Source of the DNA: Chinchilla lanigera
Taxonomy: Eukaryota > Chordata > Mammalia > Rodentia > Chinchillidae
NCBI RefSeq assembly: GCF_000276665.1
Contig: NW_004955501.1
Coordinates: 6,638,310 to 6,702,309 of the forward strand
DNA length: 64,000 nt
Reading direction: 5' to 3'
Shown in pieces: positions 23,780-35,929 of the stretch. Within the stretch, counting starts at the first letter, position 1. Each line of letters opens with the position of its first letter. The notes under the pieces are model-generated. The model was not told the origin of the DNA. It saw only the letters and a list, made by a program, of their open reading frames with translations, and ran no database searches. Both the position numbers and the translations under genes were made by a program.

Positions 23780-25955
23780 AAGGTTAAAATAAGTTCTTTT
23801 TACCATGGATGTTGTCAACACGTTTCATCTTTTGAGAAATGGATCTGAAGTGTGTTTAATTGATTAATAAATACTCATACTTCCAGTATAAACACTCTTT
23901 TTCTTCTTGTGCACCATATCACTTTGCCCTCTTGAGCCGTGTACTCTGTGGTGTGTAAATAAGAGATGACATATCTTATTTATGGGGGTGGAAAGGATTT
24001 GATAAAACAGAAGCATGCATAATTCAGACAGCAAGCCCTATCCTACTCGGTTCTTGAATAAATAATTTGAAGATTCTCAGGACTTCTGCCAACAACTGCC
24101 CCCTCCCACCCGCTGCCTCCAGAAATCTCAGAATCATATCCAGCAGGGTGTAGGGAGATAACCGTGGGTAGAGATAAGATTTGTTATCTCTGAATCTAGT
24201 TATTGTCAATTATAGCATTTTCTTCCTGTGTTTTGTGATGAATATTGTTGGGTTTCACTTTTATCAATAGGCAAGTTGAGGTGCAGAGGTGGTCAGAGGT
24301 AGCCCAGGGCATCTAGCATGCTGGTGGGAGGTCTGAGGAGGAATGAGCCCTTTGAGGGCCAGGCTAGGGCTCAGGCCTTCAGTTTGTTGTTTGCTTTTTA
24401 TTTGCCCAGTGGGTAGATGTTGTGCTTTTTTCTAGCTCCTTGCATTATAAGTCTTTTCAGCTATGTGTCTACTAGAGCCAGGTGTTACATGTTTACTTTT
24501 AAATATATGTAAATAGCTTAAATTTTTTGGTGACAACTCAGATATGAAATTATTGGAGTTTGTTTTTCCACAGCAGAATGCAACTTGCATTTGAGTTCCT
24601 GTCTTTGCAGGATGGTGACAGTGACACTAATTTGTCTATTACTTGGAAGTAACTTCCAGTTTACTCTGGTTGTCTAGGATAACATAATCATTTTGGTGTA
24701 AATAGTTAATTGAAGATTTAATCACACTTGATTCAAAATTCAAACTTTTCACCCAGTCATCCTCCCAGTAGGGTGCCTCGGTGCAGAAGGGACTTGTATA
24801 ACTGCACAGCAGTAGAAGGAGTCCATCTCTCATATAGCTCCTGGATTCCTGCTCACCCAGTCTGCAGGGGAAGTCTGTCTCTACTATACTAAGAAAGGCA
24901 TGGGTGCAGGCAGGAGGGAGGCAGCAAAGGAGGAAATGAAGATTACAGGAAATAGTGCACTTCTGGAGAAGTTTCCCCAAGGAGATAACATGACACGTGA
25001 CCCCATATTCATAGTATTAATGCCAATTTGCATCATTATTGTTGAAAAATGATTGCAAGTGCATTTCCTACCAAGGTGATATTGGTAACAAGCCAGAACT
25101 TTTGTTGTAGAAGCCCACATGGGGATGCAGGGATATTAAACAAGAGTGATATGAAAAGCTAGTTTGTGAAGCCCCTGAAGGACTTCCTTAATGGCTGCCA
25201 AGGATTTATGGTGTTTAAGAACCATATCATATGATGATAGCAACTTCAGCATTAACACAAATGTTTGTGCTGCTTTGATGATCTTTTGATTAGAAACTAG
25301 AGTTAACTAGCTAGATATACCACACACTCACTGAGCAGAAATTTAAATCAAACTGTAGAATTCAAATCCTGTTGATAAATATTTTGGCTGACTATTTCCT
25401 GCTTGAGGCCGGCATTTAGCCAACATATTTGTTAACTGAGCTGTGATTTGTTCTTTTGGATTCCAATTCATTCGTTCTGTGTCACTCTTTGGCTGCTGAC
25501 AGGGCTCACTGCAGAGGAAATTGAAATAAAAACTAATAAGGATCCAAACGACTAATGGAATAAAATTGGAAACCAATTGAGAAAATTATAGAGGAGAAAA
25601 TCAGCTGAACTGGGAGTAGAAGAGATAGGGCTGATTATGCTCACTTCTTCATGAAAATGTTCCTGCTCACTCTGCCAGATGCAGCTTCTGCCTCCTGCAG
25701 CCGAGCCTCTCCAGGTTCACCCACATCTCCTGCGTGCCACATGGATTCTATGTGTGTGTCATTCTTTCCTCCTGCTAGATATGTCTTTGAGGTTAAATCT
25801 ACCTTGTCTGTCTTGCAGTGCATTGTACAGTGCCCCACAGACAGTAGGTAATTGGTCTGTAAAATAAGAGCCCTATAAAGGAACTTTTTTTATTTAAAGA
25901 GAATAAAAAACAATAACTGAAATAGCATACTACATCCCCTCCATTACCAGGTGAA
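23780..25955. other. Unique sequence, no gene seen
   Basis: No coding region or RNA gene is supported. Part of 24,260-24,330 has a weak MIR-like look that I cannot confirm. Confidence 0.4.
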
Positions 25956-25959
25956 GATT

Positions 25960-26062
25960 TTTATTATTTTATTTATTTATTTATCTTTCGGTACCAGGAA
26001 TCAAATTCAGGGGCTCGTGCTTGCTGGGCAGGTGCTGTGCCTCAGAGCTATATCCCTGGTCC
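25960..26062 (-). mobile_element. ID-like SINE, older copy
   Basis: T/A-rich tail of TTTA units, then 'tcggtaccaggaatcaaatt', 'gcttgctgggcaggtgctg' and 'agagctatatccctggtcc', the complement of the ID head with several substitutions. Confidence 0.8.
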
Positions 26063-26345
26063 TAGAAGGTGGATATCTTAATCTGCCTAGGATTATGTGG
26101 TTGTGGCAATGTAGTGAGTTGATACCAGGTCTCCTCAATCTCAAGACAGTAGTCTTTTTCTGATTATGTTATTACATGCTCACAAATGTTACACATAAAC
26201 ATGCTCATCTGTGATATATGAAGCACAAAGTAAATACATCCTATGTTCCTATCACTCAGAATAATTAATTATTATCAATATTATACTCAAAATAGGTACA
26301 AAACATAATAGACATGTCACATATTAATATATAAAAATAAAAGGC

Positions 26346-27118
26346 AGACTGGTGAAACCACTGTGGAAATCAGTTTGCAGATTCCTCAGAAAACTAGGTT
26401 TAGAGGTCCCATTCAACCCAGCTATCCCCCTGCTGGGTATTTTCCCAGAAGATCTAAAAACATCATATCACAGTGATATATGTGCACCTATGTTCATAGC
26501 AGCACAATTTGTAATTGCTAAAATGTGGAAGCAACCAAAATGTCCATCCACCGAGAATTGGATAAGAAAAATGTGGTACTTTTATATAATGGAATATTAC
26601 TCAGCTGTAAAGAAAGATAAACTTGAGGCTTTTATAGGCAAATGTCACAACTAGAGACCATACTCATAAGTGAAATAAATCAAACATACATGTTCAAGCA
26701 CCGCATTGTTTCACTAGTGTAAATCTTGAGAGTTAATTTAAACTTGGAGGTATGATAAACACTGTGAAATGATAGGAAACTGCTGAAGAGTAAAGGGCAA
26801 CTGGGATGTGGGAAAAGAGAAGGGAAAGAAGGAGAAATTTTGTATGTATGTATATACATGATAGTTAACATGGTTGTTCTTCTGTCTTCTATTTCTATGC
26901 TGAAAGAAACTGTCAATGAGTCTTTGGTTGACCAGTATTGCATGTCTATATCTGTTTTCATGAGAAGCCACTTTGAAGATATCAATATGTAATACAACAA
27001 CCAGTGTTAATTCCCTACCACTTTGTTTGTAACTCTCTATTGTCTGTACTGTGCTTGTGATACGTTGTAAAATGTTGTATGTCTGTTAATGTTTCCCTCC
27101 TTTTATCTTTAAAATAAG
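26346..27118 (+). mobile_element. 5'-truncated L1 LINE: end of ORF2 plus 3'UTR
   Basis: The open frame at 26,352-26,654 is the C-terminus of L1 ORF2. It contains PFNPAIPLLGIFPED, AAQFVIAKMWKQPKCPS, NW and YYSAVKK in the family order, ending at a TAG. The 3'UTR runs on to an A-rich end. The flanks 'aaaaggca' at about 26,338 and 27,119 look like an 8-bp target duplication. It encodes only the region after the reverse transcriptase, so it cannot be active. It is less decayed than the minus-strand L1 copies, since 100 codons remain open. Confidence 0.85.
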
Positions 27119-27119
27119 A

Positions 27120-28485
27120 AAAGGCACATGCAAATATGTACTCTTTATAAAAATATAATTACCACTTACTAGTAAAATATATTAATTACTGTAAAGAAAA
27201 TATATAGTATGTATATATGTACAAATTTTTACATTGGTTTTTAAATTGATTTTGCAGGGTGAGCATCTACACACAGTATTATATCCATCAATATGATCTT
27301 TAAAGATTAGCTTTAAAAGCCCATTGTATGTATAGACTTGAAATATTTTGAAGCTTCCTTAATAATATGATTCAAAATTATTCAAAAATTTTACTATTAT
27401 AATGCAAATATTTTCTCTCAAAAAAAACCTTTTGTTTCCCTATTAAAATGCAAAACAACAAAGGTCATGTTTTCACATAATCTTCATGTGCACGTCACAT
27501 TTCTCTACAAAGGTGACTTCTGAAATCAAGTCATGTGCTACTTTAAGGCTTTTGACACATATGAGATGGTTTTCTTAAAAAAATATGTACCAATACATAC
27601 TGTTTATTATTTAACTCTTTTGAATAAGACATTATATTCAAATTGCTTTGTCATTTTTATTATCTGAAAAATACAAATATATTTTATTTATTTGATCTGA
27701 ATAAAACTACTGATCAAAGTTTTCCTATTTTAAGTCGAGAATTATATGTACTTACTGAATTTATGCATACACATATGTGCATCTATATAAATATATATAC
27801 ATATGCACATACAAACATACATATAACAGAATTTATAGAAGCTATTGCTGTACTTTCATAATAATGTCCCATTACCTGAGTTTATTTCATTTTATTGTTC
27901 TATGAGATTTCTATAATGTTTTCTCTGTGTCAAAATTTTCTTCAAATGGAAGTCTTTAAGAAAGACTTCAGTGTTAACCAGTATTACTATTATTTTTTAC
28001 TTTAACCTGAAATTTTAGTATTGTTTTCCTTAATTATGTGCAAAAGATTCAAAAGGGAGGATTGTTTTTAAAGATCATATTATATTCCCTCCAGAGATAA
28101 GATTGCTAAATGCTTTGCTCACCTGTTTACTTCTTATTGGTCCTATGGGGTGAAGTTGTTATCAGTCAGCGCTAAGCTTTTTCTGTTCTATGTTGAATTA
28201 TCTCAAGTGTTTTTAAAAACTAATATTTCTAAGCAATAACAGAAATACATTATAACCTTATCACTTGTATTTTTTCTAACATACATTATATATGAAGTCT
28301 TTAACGTATTAATATGCCTGTAGAGAGTCTATATGAATATCTTGTAATTTCATCAAACTTCTAGTAAATAAAATTTAAGGTCCTGAGAGTCTAAAATTAT
28401 TTGTAACGTATTTATTTTGAAATAATTTTGGACTACTATAGAAGTTACAGAAGTGGTAGAGAGACCAGGACCGGCACATTAATAG
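27120..28485. other. Very AT-rich sequence, no gene seen
   Basis: Long AT-rich stretch with short ATAC/ATGT runs at 27,770-27,825. No repeat family, open frame or RNA gene is supported. Confidence 0.45.
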
Positions 28486-28489
28486 AAAT

Positions 28490-28690
28490 AGACAGCAGCC
28501 TGGAGCTGCAGCTAGAAACTGGGAGACTGCAGATGAGCAAGATGTATCTTTTGGCGGTGATATAAATGTTCAAGAAATGGTGGTGATGGCTTTGCAACTT
28601 CTGTAAACTTATTAAAAATCACTCAATTGTATACTTAAAGGGAGTAAAATTTTATAGTACGCTTGTGTTACTTCAATAAATCTCTTAAAA
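28490..28690 (+). mobile_element. L1 LINE 3' end fragment
   Basis: 'ggtgatataaatgttcaaga', 'atggtggtgatggctttgca', 'acttctgtaaacttatta', 'aaaatcactcaattgtatac' and 'gttacttcaataaatctc' follow the L1 3' end where 'ccactgaattgtacac' and 'cctcaataaagctg' occur. Confidence 0.75.
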
Positions 28691-28853
28691 ACGTAGTACC
28701 AAGAGTCCCTATGTAGTCTTTATCTTGTATTTCCCAGTGACAATATCATATAAGTGCAGTTGTCAAGAATTAAATTTGAACTTGCTATAAGCCTGAATGG
28801 CAGCTATTATTTAGACTTCACCAGGTTTTTCACATACTTTCTCCATCCGTCTG

Positions 28854-28985
28854 TCTTCCTTTCTCCCTCCCTCCCTCCCTCCCTTCCTTCCTTCCTTTCT
28901 TCTTTCCCTCCCTCCCTCCCTGCCTCTTTCCTTCCTTCCTTTCTTCCTTCCTTCCTTCCCTCCCTCCCTTCCTCTTTTTTACCTC
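28854..28985. repeat. (TTCC)n / (CCCT)n pyrimidine microsatellite
   Basis: Mixed TTCC and CTCC tetranucleotide units on the plus strand. The repeat encodes Ser/Pro/Leu-rich or Arg/Glu/Gly/Lys-rich artefact frames on either strand. Confidence 0.95.
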
Positions 28986-29268
28986 CTTCCCTCATTTTCT
29001 CTTTCCTTTTGTTTATTTTTGCATATACATAGTTCTATGAATCTTTTACCTGTGTACATTCATACAGCCGCCACCACAATCAGGATAGAGAGCTGTTCCA
29101 TCAATTCACACAAAAACTTCCTTGTGCCATTCTAGTTTAGTTGCTTCTTCCCCATTCCTAACTCTGCAACCACTAATTTTTTCTTCACCACTGTAGTTTT
29201 GTTGTTTGATGATTTTACATAAAGAAAAATGAAGTTGCTAATTTTTTCTTCGTCATAATGCTGTTGTG

Positions 29269-29348
29269 GGCCAGGGATGTAGCTCAGCGGCACAGTGCTT
29301 GCCTGGCAAGAAGGAGGCCCTGAGTTTGATTCCCAGTCCAAAAAAAAA
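29269..29348 (+). mobile_element. ID-like SINE
   Basis: 'gggccagggatgtagctcag', 'cggcacagtgcttgcctggc' and 'ctgagtttgattcccagtcc', then poly-A. Target duplication atgctgttgtg flanks it at 29,258-29,268 and 29,349-29,359. It carries a tRNA-like A box (tagctcagcgg) and B box (gagtttgattccc). Confidence 0.95.
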
Positions 29349-30324
29349 ATGCTGTTGTGAGCTAAATTGTTGCAGTAATTTGCTTTTTTACAAAGTTGTG
29401 CAATTTTATCACTAGGTGCAAGACATTTGAGTCATTTCCAGTTTAGAGCTATAGCATTTTTACACAAATTTTTGTGTAAATATGTGTGTTTTCTTTAGGA
29501 GTTGAGTTCATCAGTCACATGACATGTCAGTTTATAAAAACTACCACACTGTTTCCCAGAAGGGTAGTACCATATTTTACATTTCTACAAGTAATATACG
29601 AGACAGCCAGTCATTCTGCCATCCAACAGTGGTTGGTTTCCCCAGTATTGTGTTATTTTAGCCATTCTAGTAGGTGTGCAGTGTTGTCTCACTGTGGTCT
29701 TCATTTGCATTTTTTCATGTGCTTCTTTTCATGTCCTTGGTGAAATGTATGTTCAAGTATTTTACCTATATTTAAATTGAATTGTTTAGTTTCTTACCAT
29801 AGAGATTAGAGTTCTTTAATATATCTGTATACAAGTCCTTTGTTGGACATGTGATTTGCATATGTTTTTCCCCATTTCTAGCTTGTCTTTTTATTCTGTT
29901 AGCAGTACCTTTAGCAGAACAAAAAATGTTCATTTTGAAAAATTCTAACCTATCAGTTCAATGATAGATCATGTTTTTGATTTGATGTTTAAGAAACCTT
30001 ATATTTTCTCTTGTAAAGACAAAAAATCTTTGCTTAGCCCCTATGTTTTTTTTCCTTTCCAAGGTATTTTTCTTTCGCATTCCATGTTGCACTAGATAGA
30101 GAATCCAGTGCTGTGTTGAATGGGAGTAATGAAAGTATATTTTGGCCTTACTAAGCATTCAATCGGTCACCATTACAGAGGATGCCATCTATAGGTGGTT
30201 TTCTAGATGCTTTCCATCATACCGAGGAGTTCCCTTCTCCCTCTGCTTTGCTGAGGGTTTTGGCACAGATGGGCATTAGATTGTACCAAAGGCTTTCTGT
30301 TGCAGTTTGTATGATCATGTATAC

Positions 30325-30411
30325 GTTTTCCTTTTTTGGTACCGGGAATTGAACTCATGACCGCAGGCTTGCCAGGCAAGCACTTATGCCACTGAGCTAT
30401 ATCCCCAGCCC
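30325..30411 (-). mobile_element. ID-like SINE
   Basis: 'ttttttggtaccgggaattg', 'aggcttgccaggcaagcact' and 'gagctatatccccagccc'. Target duplication 'atcatgtata' at 30,314-30,323 and 30,413-30,422. Confidence 0.9.
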
Positions 30412-30594
30412 AATCATGTATATATTTTTCTTTAGGTTTTAAGTTTGGCAAATTGTGCTAATTGATTTTCAAGCACTGAACCAATCCTGCATCTGGATTA
30501 AACCCCATTTGGTCATGTTATATTATTCCTATTATGCATTTACTAATGTTTTGTTGATAAGTGTTGTGTCTGTAACAACAAATGCTGTGGTTCA

Positions 30595-32620
30595 AATGTC
30601 AATTCCATTTTCAAAGCCTTTGGAATGCTATTTTGGTCTGCCCTGCTTGTTCACTAAACAGACACCAACCTGCCTTAGAAGCTGGATGATGTTGTATGTT
30701 ACAATCCAGCTCTGAAAGCTTGTGCTTTGTTGACTGTGGTCAGTTTCATGGACAGGCCACTTCAGGGTGAGCCCAGGACTTGATATACAGATGGAAGGGA
30801 TCACTCCCTCCAGCTTCCCCTTCTCAGCGATCCTCTCCCCACTCGTCTGTTGGGAAGGTGGACTGAGGCAGGGAGATGCTGCTTCTGCTTACACTGGAAT
30901 AGTGAAAGGATGGGTGGTCCTACAGACCTCTGTTTCGCTGTATCAGCAGCAGCCGTGCCAGAGGAGGCAGTCACAGCTATTTTGCTAGCATTTGCCCTTT
31001 CAGGTGCCTAACGGATGAATTGGTAGGGTCCACTGCACAGACCTTTTGGAGAATGTACTCACTGGGGAGCCGGAGGAAAAGGGGCCAACCTATGTGCCAT
31101 AGCAGTGCTGGTGGGAGTGAGAAACTGCTTCTTTTGAGGTATTAATGAGGCAAATAGCTCAAGAAAAATCCTTCCTGAAGAGCCTCCTTGTTTCCTTCCT
31201 CTGGGTGGAGGGAACAACTTTTCCTGGCTCTTTTCTTAAAAACCTTATCTCGTAGTGGGTATGAGTCAAAAGCTGCTCTAGTACCCAGCTCCAGATGTAT
31301 TTGAGAAAAGACTATCTGTGGACTTATAACCCTCTTCCTTTGTCCCTGATCCAGCCAACTTCTTGGTTCCATCTTTTAACATCTTCTCGATTGCTTTATA
31401 TGGATCCTGAGTTTTAGATAAAATTAACAGAAATAAAGTGGAATGTGGTGGTACCATCAGGAGCAAAATCCAAAGCTGTCATTATGCCTTTTATTACTAG
31501 TGAGATAGAATGTATCTTTGTTATTAATTACTATTTCTTCTTTTAATTACTTGTTAATTTTTTTTGGCCAGTTTCAAATGAGATCTAAATATTCATATTA
31601 CTTAATGTGAATAATTGATATATTTGCTTTTCATATATTACTTGTTCATATATCTTTATTAACAAGTAATTTCACCAGCTTTTATATTTTTATTTTATAA
31701 ATATATAGTTATTTTTTCTACTGTAATTTCCTTTTTTATGCACCAAGATCAGATAAAGTTATACCTTCTTCCATTTTATTCATTTATTTTATATTTAAAT
31801 CATACTCCATTCTGAATTTATTTTTATTCTCTAGTGAAAGGTGATATAACTTGATTTTTTTCACTTCCAAATAGCTAGCTAATTGTCCCAATATGCCTAT
31901 TTATTTACTGATCTTTTCTTTACTAACAGGTATAATTACTGAATGAATAAGCCCTTTTTCCTTCAAAGAAGAATTTCTTTGCCACCCACACCGCGAAGCC
32001 TACCAAACTCTCTCAGATTCTAAATATGAAAATAAAATGCATCTTCTCTTGTAACAGGCAGCATAGAAAGAATCTCCCTGTCTTCACTCTCCCACTCCTG
32101 CCTCATCAGTCCACATCTTAAGAAGTAAATAAGGAAGTAAACAAAGCACAAGAAATAAGCAGCATAATTTAAAAGAAGATAATTAAGTCTGGCTGCCTCA
32201 TAGTACTAATAAAGGGAGAAAGTGCAGAAGATAAAGGTGATTAGAAATTATAAAAAGGAAATTTAAACCACAGGCTTTTACTGTAGTCTGCATTTTTTCC
32301 CTAGCCTTTGTCTGAAAAAAAAAAGAAGGAAACATGAATATTTATTGTCATCTTATCTTTTCAAAATGTGGAATTAGAATTAGTGTTTTATGAAGCAGTA
32401 ATTATATATTTTTCTTGATTTGTAGATATTTCCTGTTTTCCTCTTGAATTATTCAAACAATTTTAATTGATTACTGTAATAGCTTTATGAATATAAAGAT
32501 ATACATTATCCCTAAGTTTTGCCTTGCTGCACACAGATGGGATAAATTTACTCCAAATGTCAATTTCGTCTTGCTCGAATATGTGTGGTTATCACAGTGG
32601 AAGAAGGAGACATAATGAAA
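30595..32620. other. Unassigned sequence, GC-richer at 30.7-31.5 kb
   Basis: The first 900 bases are GC-richer and carry a minus-strand open frame at 31,278-31,466 with no recognised domain. It could be an unrecognised LTR or ancient repeat. The rest, 31.5-32.6 kb, is strongly AT-rich with nothing supported. Confidence 0.4.
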
Positions 32621-32640
32621 TGTGGATTACAGGGGATATG

Positions 32641-32753
32641 GTTTTTTTGTTTTTTTGGTTTTTTTTGGTTTTTCTCCAGTACTGGGAACCAAACTCACGA
32701 CCTTGCACTTGCCAGGCAGGCGCTTTTGCCGCTGAGCTAAATCCCCAGCCCCA
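32641..32753 (-). mobile_element. Young ID-like SINE with perfect target duplication
   Basis: G/T-rich tail, 'ctccagtactgggaaccaaa', 'cttgccaggcaggcgctttt' and 'gagctaaatccccagcccc'. A perfect 15-bp duplication, attacaggggatatg, lies at 32,626-32,640 and 32,754-32,768. Confidence 0.95.
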
Positions 32754-33024
32754 ATTACAGGGGATATGATCGGAAGTGTTGGATGTTCTTGATGAGACAG
32801 TGGTAGTGACCTTTGCAAATTTACCCAAATTTCCCCAGTTTTGGTGAACTGTTCTTGAGAAAGTCAGCCTAACCAAATGTTATACTTGCTTCCTAGGGCC
32901 AGCCCTTTTTTGGTATTGCTGGGTTTCTTAGCTGTAGACACCAAAGTCATCCATTCCCAGAGGAATTTCATTCAGAACCTATCATTTATTGTCATTCTTT
33001 ATTCAAAACAAGTGAAACTTGCTG

Positions 33025-33350
33025 TCTTAATCCATTTAAGCTACAACAAAATACTATAAACTGGGTGCCTTACACACACAGAAATTCATTTCTCATGGTT
33101 CTGGGGATTGGGAAGTCCAAGATCAAGGCACCAGCAGATTCAATACCTGGGGGGACCCATTTCCTGGTTTGTAGATGGTGACAGCATCTCTCTGAGGTTT
33201 CTTTTATAAAACCACCAATCCTACAAGGGCTCTGCCTTCATGAATCAGCCACCAAAATCCCCACTTACTAATTTCCTAACACCATTACCTTGGGTATTAA
33301 GATTTCAATGTATAAATTTTGAGAGAACATAAACTGAGTCCATAGCACCT
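33025..33350 (-). mobile_element. ERVL-MaLR (MLT1/MST-like) LTR
   Basis: Left side 'ctacaacaaaatactataaa' and 'ctcatggttctggggattgg' with 'agtccaagatcaaggcacca'. Right side 'ccttgggtattaagatttca', 'aattttgagagaacataaac' and 'tgagtccatagca'. This is the complement of a MaLR LTR from its polyadenylation side to its start. Confidence 0.8.
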
Positions 33351-33354
33351 TGCC

Positions 33355-34190
33355 ACTCTGCTCCCCCATTCATCTCCTTCCCAAGAGTTGCAGAAGCCTA
33401 AACTCTTTCCAACACTGACTCTAAAGTCTAACATTCAAGGTCTCACCTAATTATTACTTAAGTCAGAAATGGATGTGTCTCAAATGATGTACACCTTCAT
33501 CCTGAGGCAAATGTCTCTCCTGTTATGAATGTGTTACATCAAAATACATACTTCTAAAATACAGGAGTGACACAGACATAGGATAGACATTTCCATTCCA
33601 AAAGGAAGAAATGGGAAGAAGAGAGGGATAGAGGATCCCAAGTAAATCCAAACCATAAAGCAAAATCCAGTCCTCTGCAGCTCAACCCCCGCCCCGCCCA
33701 AGCCGCCAAAGCGTCATTTGTCTTCCCGCGGTTCTCCCTCAGCTCTGTGCAGAAGCCATCTGGCCTGTTGGAAGCAAGGCAGCGGTTCCCACTTTTGAAG
33801 CCCAGGAAACAGCCAGCCCTAATCATCTTTGCACTGCCTCTGTAGTCATTCTGCCCTTGTCTTGAGAAATAGCACATTAGCCCTGTGGTCCTCTTGCAAA
33901 ATCTAAGTCAGAAAACTTTCCCTATTTCTTCCCATCTCCATCATTTGAATGGTTAGAATTTCAGCATGTGAGTTCTAAGAAGACTCAGACATTCCATCTA
34001 CAGCCCCTTGCCGTGTAAGACCCCCCCCATGAACACCTATTAAGGCTAAAATAGCATTGATATGTGTCAACTGCAAAATATAAACGCAAATACATTAAAT
34101 AAAATTTTGAATTCTTGACAGTGATGGTTCTTGATGGCCTAAAGGCCAAGTATCATCTTTTTTTTTCCCTTTAACTAAGTTGAATCAACA
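33355..34190. other. Unique sequence, no gene seen
   Basis: Contains a C-rich block at 33,690-33,740 and a C8 run at 34,021. The minus-strand 107-codon frame (33,554-33,877) has no recognisable domain. Confidence 0.4.
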
Positions 34191-34194
34191 TTAA

Positions 34195-34375
34195 AAGACT
34201 TGCTTTGTGCTTTCACACATGATGGCATTTCACTGTCACCTCTGTCGTGAAATTGATCCTAATTAGTTCATGTTATAGATGAGAGAGAGATATGGAGGTT
34301 ATGTATCTAACGTGGCAGAGTCAGTAAGTGATGGGATCAACGTTTAAATTTGTAAATGTGGCCGCAGAATCCACA
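34195..34375 (-). repeat. MIR SINE, diverged
   Basis: 'catttcactgtcacctctgt', 'gttatagatgagagagagat' and 'cgtggcagagtcagtaagtg' then 'atgggatcaacgtttaaa' correspond to the complement of MIR. Confidence 0.55.
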
Positions 34376-34379
34376 GGGG

Positions 34380-35655
34380 CACCACCGTGTACGTGACTTA
34401 CCATACCAGGATAGTTTAAATCGTTGCTTCTGTTTCTTTCTTACTAAACTATGAAGTCACTAATTTATCTTTATGAAGAGCATAGTGCATGTCTTACACA
34501 GCGTACTAGGTATCTGTTATATCACCAACCTAGAAGAACTGTACAGGGCCCCAGTGATGACAGCCCAGCTCCTCCATGGTTTGTTGTGGAGGTACTGCAT
34601 ACCTATATCGTGCTATGTCTGAGTCTGCCCTGTGTGTAGTCCTTTCTTTTTTCCTATTAGTTTCCTCATTTGTTTCTACTACAAATCTAACTTTAAAAAT
34701 ACATTTTCCTGCTTCAGTCCCAAATCAGCATCTTTCTTTGTGGTATAATTAAAGAAGGCTCAGGACTAAAATTAAGTGCTCTAAATCACAATAATCATTG
34801 TGGTAAAAATATGGGAATTCTTTAGTGGATTTTACTCACTTTTGTATTTTTCAGGGGGCTTTTGCATCATGTTAGTTCCATGTTTAAATCATAAAATATT
34901 TTGTCTTGCTGGCTACTTGTTATATCCTATTTATCCATTGTTGTTTTTCTTCTAGAAATACATACGAAGGGGTAAAGTTGCCACATTAGATGAGCCCATG
35001 TGGCTCTCACAGAGCCCTCTATACTGACTTCTTTGGATTACTTTGTCCACGTTGCTTATCACAGCTTGTTTCATCTCTGAGTATGTGCAAATCAGTGTGT
35101 AGAGAAGCAGGTTTCCATTAGTGGTAAAACTAATAGGACTTGGAATAAAGGGATCATTTTTAACAGTACAAAGTCTGGCTGCGTACTAGATGCATACCTT
35201 TAGGTACCGCAGTGTCCTTGGTTGAACCCAAAAGTAACTGGGGACTAAGCTGAAAGGGCACGATGGTGTTTTCTTTAAAGTGGCTATTGTAGTTTTTCTT
35301 TTTTCTTTCCAAGTACAGGTCTCAGAGATTGAAATTTTGGGTGCTTTTTTTTGAACCCAGTAACAGGACTTCTGAGAATGATTCCAATTCTTCTCTCTTT
35401 TTAAAATTTTATTTTATGAGGGCATGTGTGTAGTACATAATGTTTACATTCCTTGCAGGAAGCTGGTACATGACGCATCTTAATTCCTTTTTTCATCCAC
35501 TTCCCCTTCCTTCCCTCCCCTGTCCACTCATCTCTTGGTCCTCTTGCATTTTTTGTTTGTTTGTTTTTGTACATGTTTTCAGTACATAATGTTTACATTT
35601 CTTGTGTGAAGCAGTTCTTCTGTTTTAAAATGGAATATATAACTTTAGGTTATAT
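34380..35655. other. Unassigned sequence with a direct repeat
   Basis: No gene is recognised. A 24-base block starting 'agtacataatgtttacatt' occurs at 35,432-35,455 and again with one change at 35,581-35,604, suggesting an uncharacterised repeat. Confidence 0.4.
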
Positions 35656-35658
35656 ACA

Positions 35659-35927
35659 GTAATCATTAAAGAACAGTGAAAATCAGGAATTAACAGCAAG
35701 AAAGAAAAGCTCAGACTATGGAGACAGAGTTTATTTGGTTCCTGTAATCATTAAAGAACAGTGAAAATCAGGAATTNNNNNNNNNNNNNNNNNNNNNNNN
35801 NNNNNNNNNNNNNNNNNNNNNNNNNNNNNNNNNNNNNNNNNNNNNNNNNNNNNNNNNNNNNNNNNNNNNNNNNNNNACAGCAAGAAAGAAAAGCTCAGAC
35901 TATGGAGACAGAGTTTATTTGGTTCCT
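35659..35927. other. Assembly gap (100 N) inside an 85-bp duplication
   Basis: The unit at 35,659-35,743, beginning 'gtaatcattaaagaacagtg' and ending 'ggttcct', recurs from 35,744 and is interrupted at 35,776 by exactly 100 N (35,777-35,876). It then continues from 35,877 to 35,927. Only a single base of the unit is missing across the gap. The layout suggests two contig ends that overlap by the same sequence and were joined with a placeholder, so real length is uncertain. Confidence 0.9.
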
Positions 35928-35929
35928 GG

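Larger units (their letters stand above)
29030..30590 (-). mobile_element. L1 LINE fragment, 3'UTR and ORF2 end
   Basis: On the plus strand: 'gccgccaccacaatcagga' (3'UTR), 'gtgttattttagccattct' with 'agtaggtgtgcagtg', 'caagtcctttgttggacat', and further in 'gaaccaatcctgcatctgga' with 'cccatttggtcatgtta'. All are complements of L1 blocks in correct order. ID SINEs lie at 29,269 and 30,325. Confidence 0.85.

Noticed and set aside
26352..26654. Small protein-coding gene of 100 codons
   Set aside because: It is the C-terminal end of L1 ORF2 in a 5'-truncated insertion.
28754..29032. Open frames on both strands over the TTCC tract
   Set aside because: The products are Ser/Pro/Leu-rich or Arg/Glu/Gly/Lys-rich translations of a tetranucleotide repeat, with no other coding signal.
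35777..35876. Low-complexity open frames across the N run
   Set aside because: They only reflect the placeholder bases of an assembly gap.
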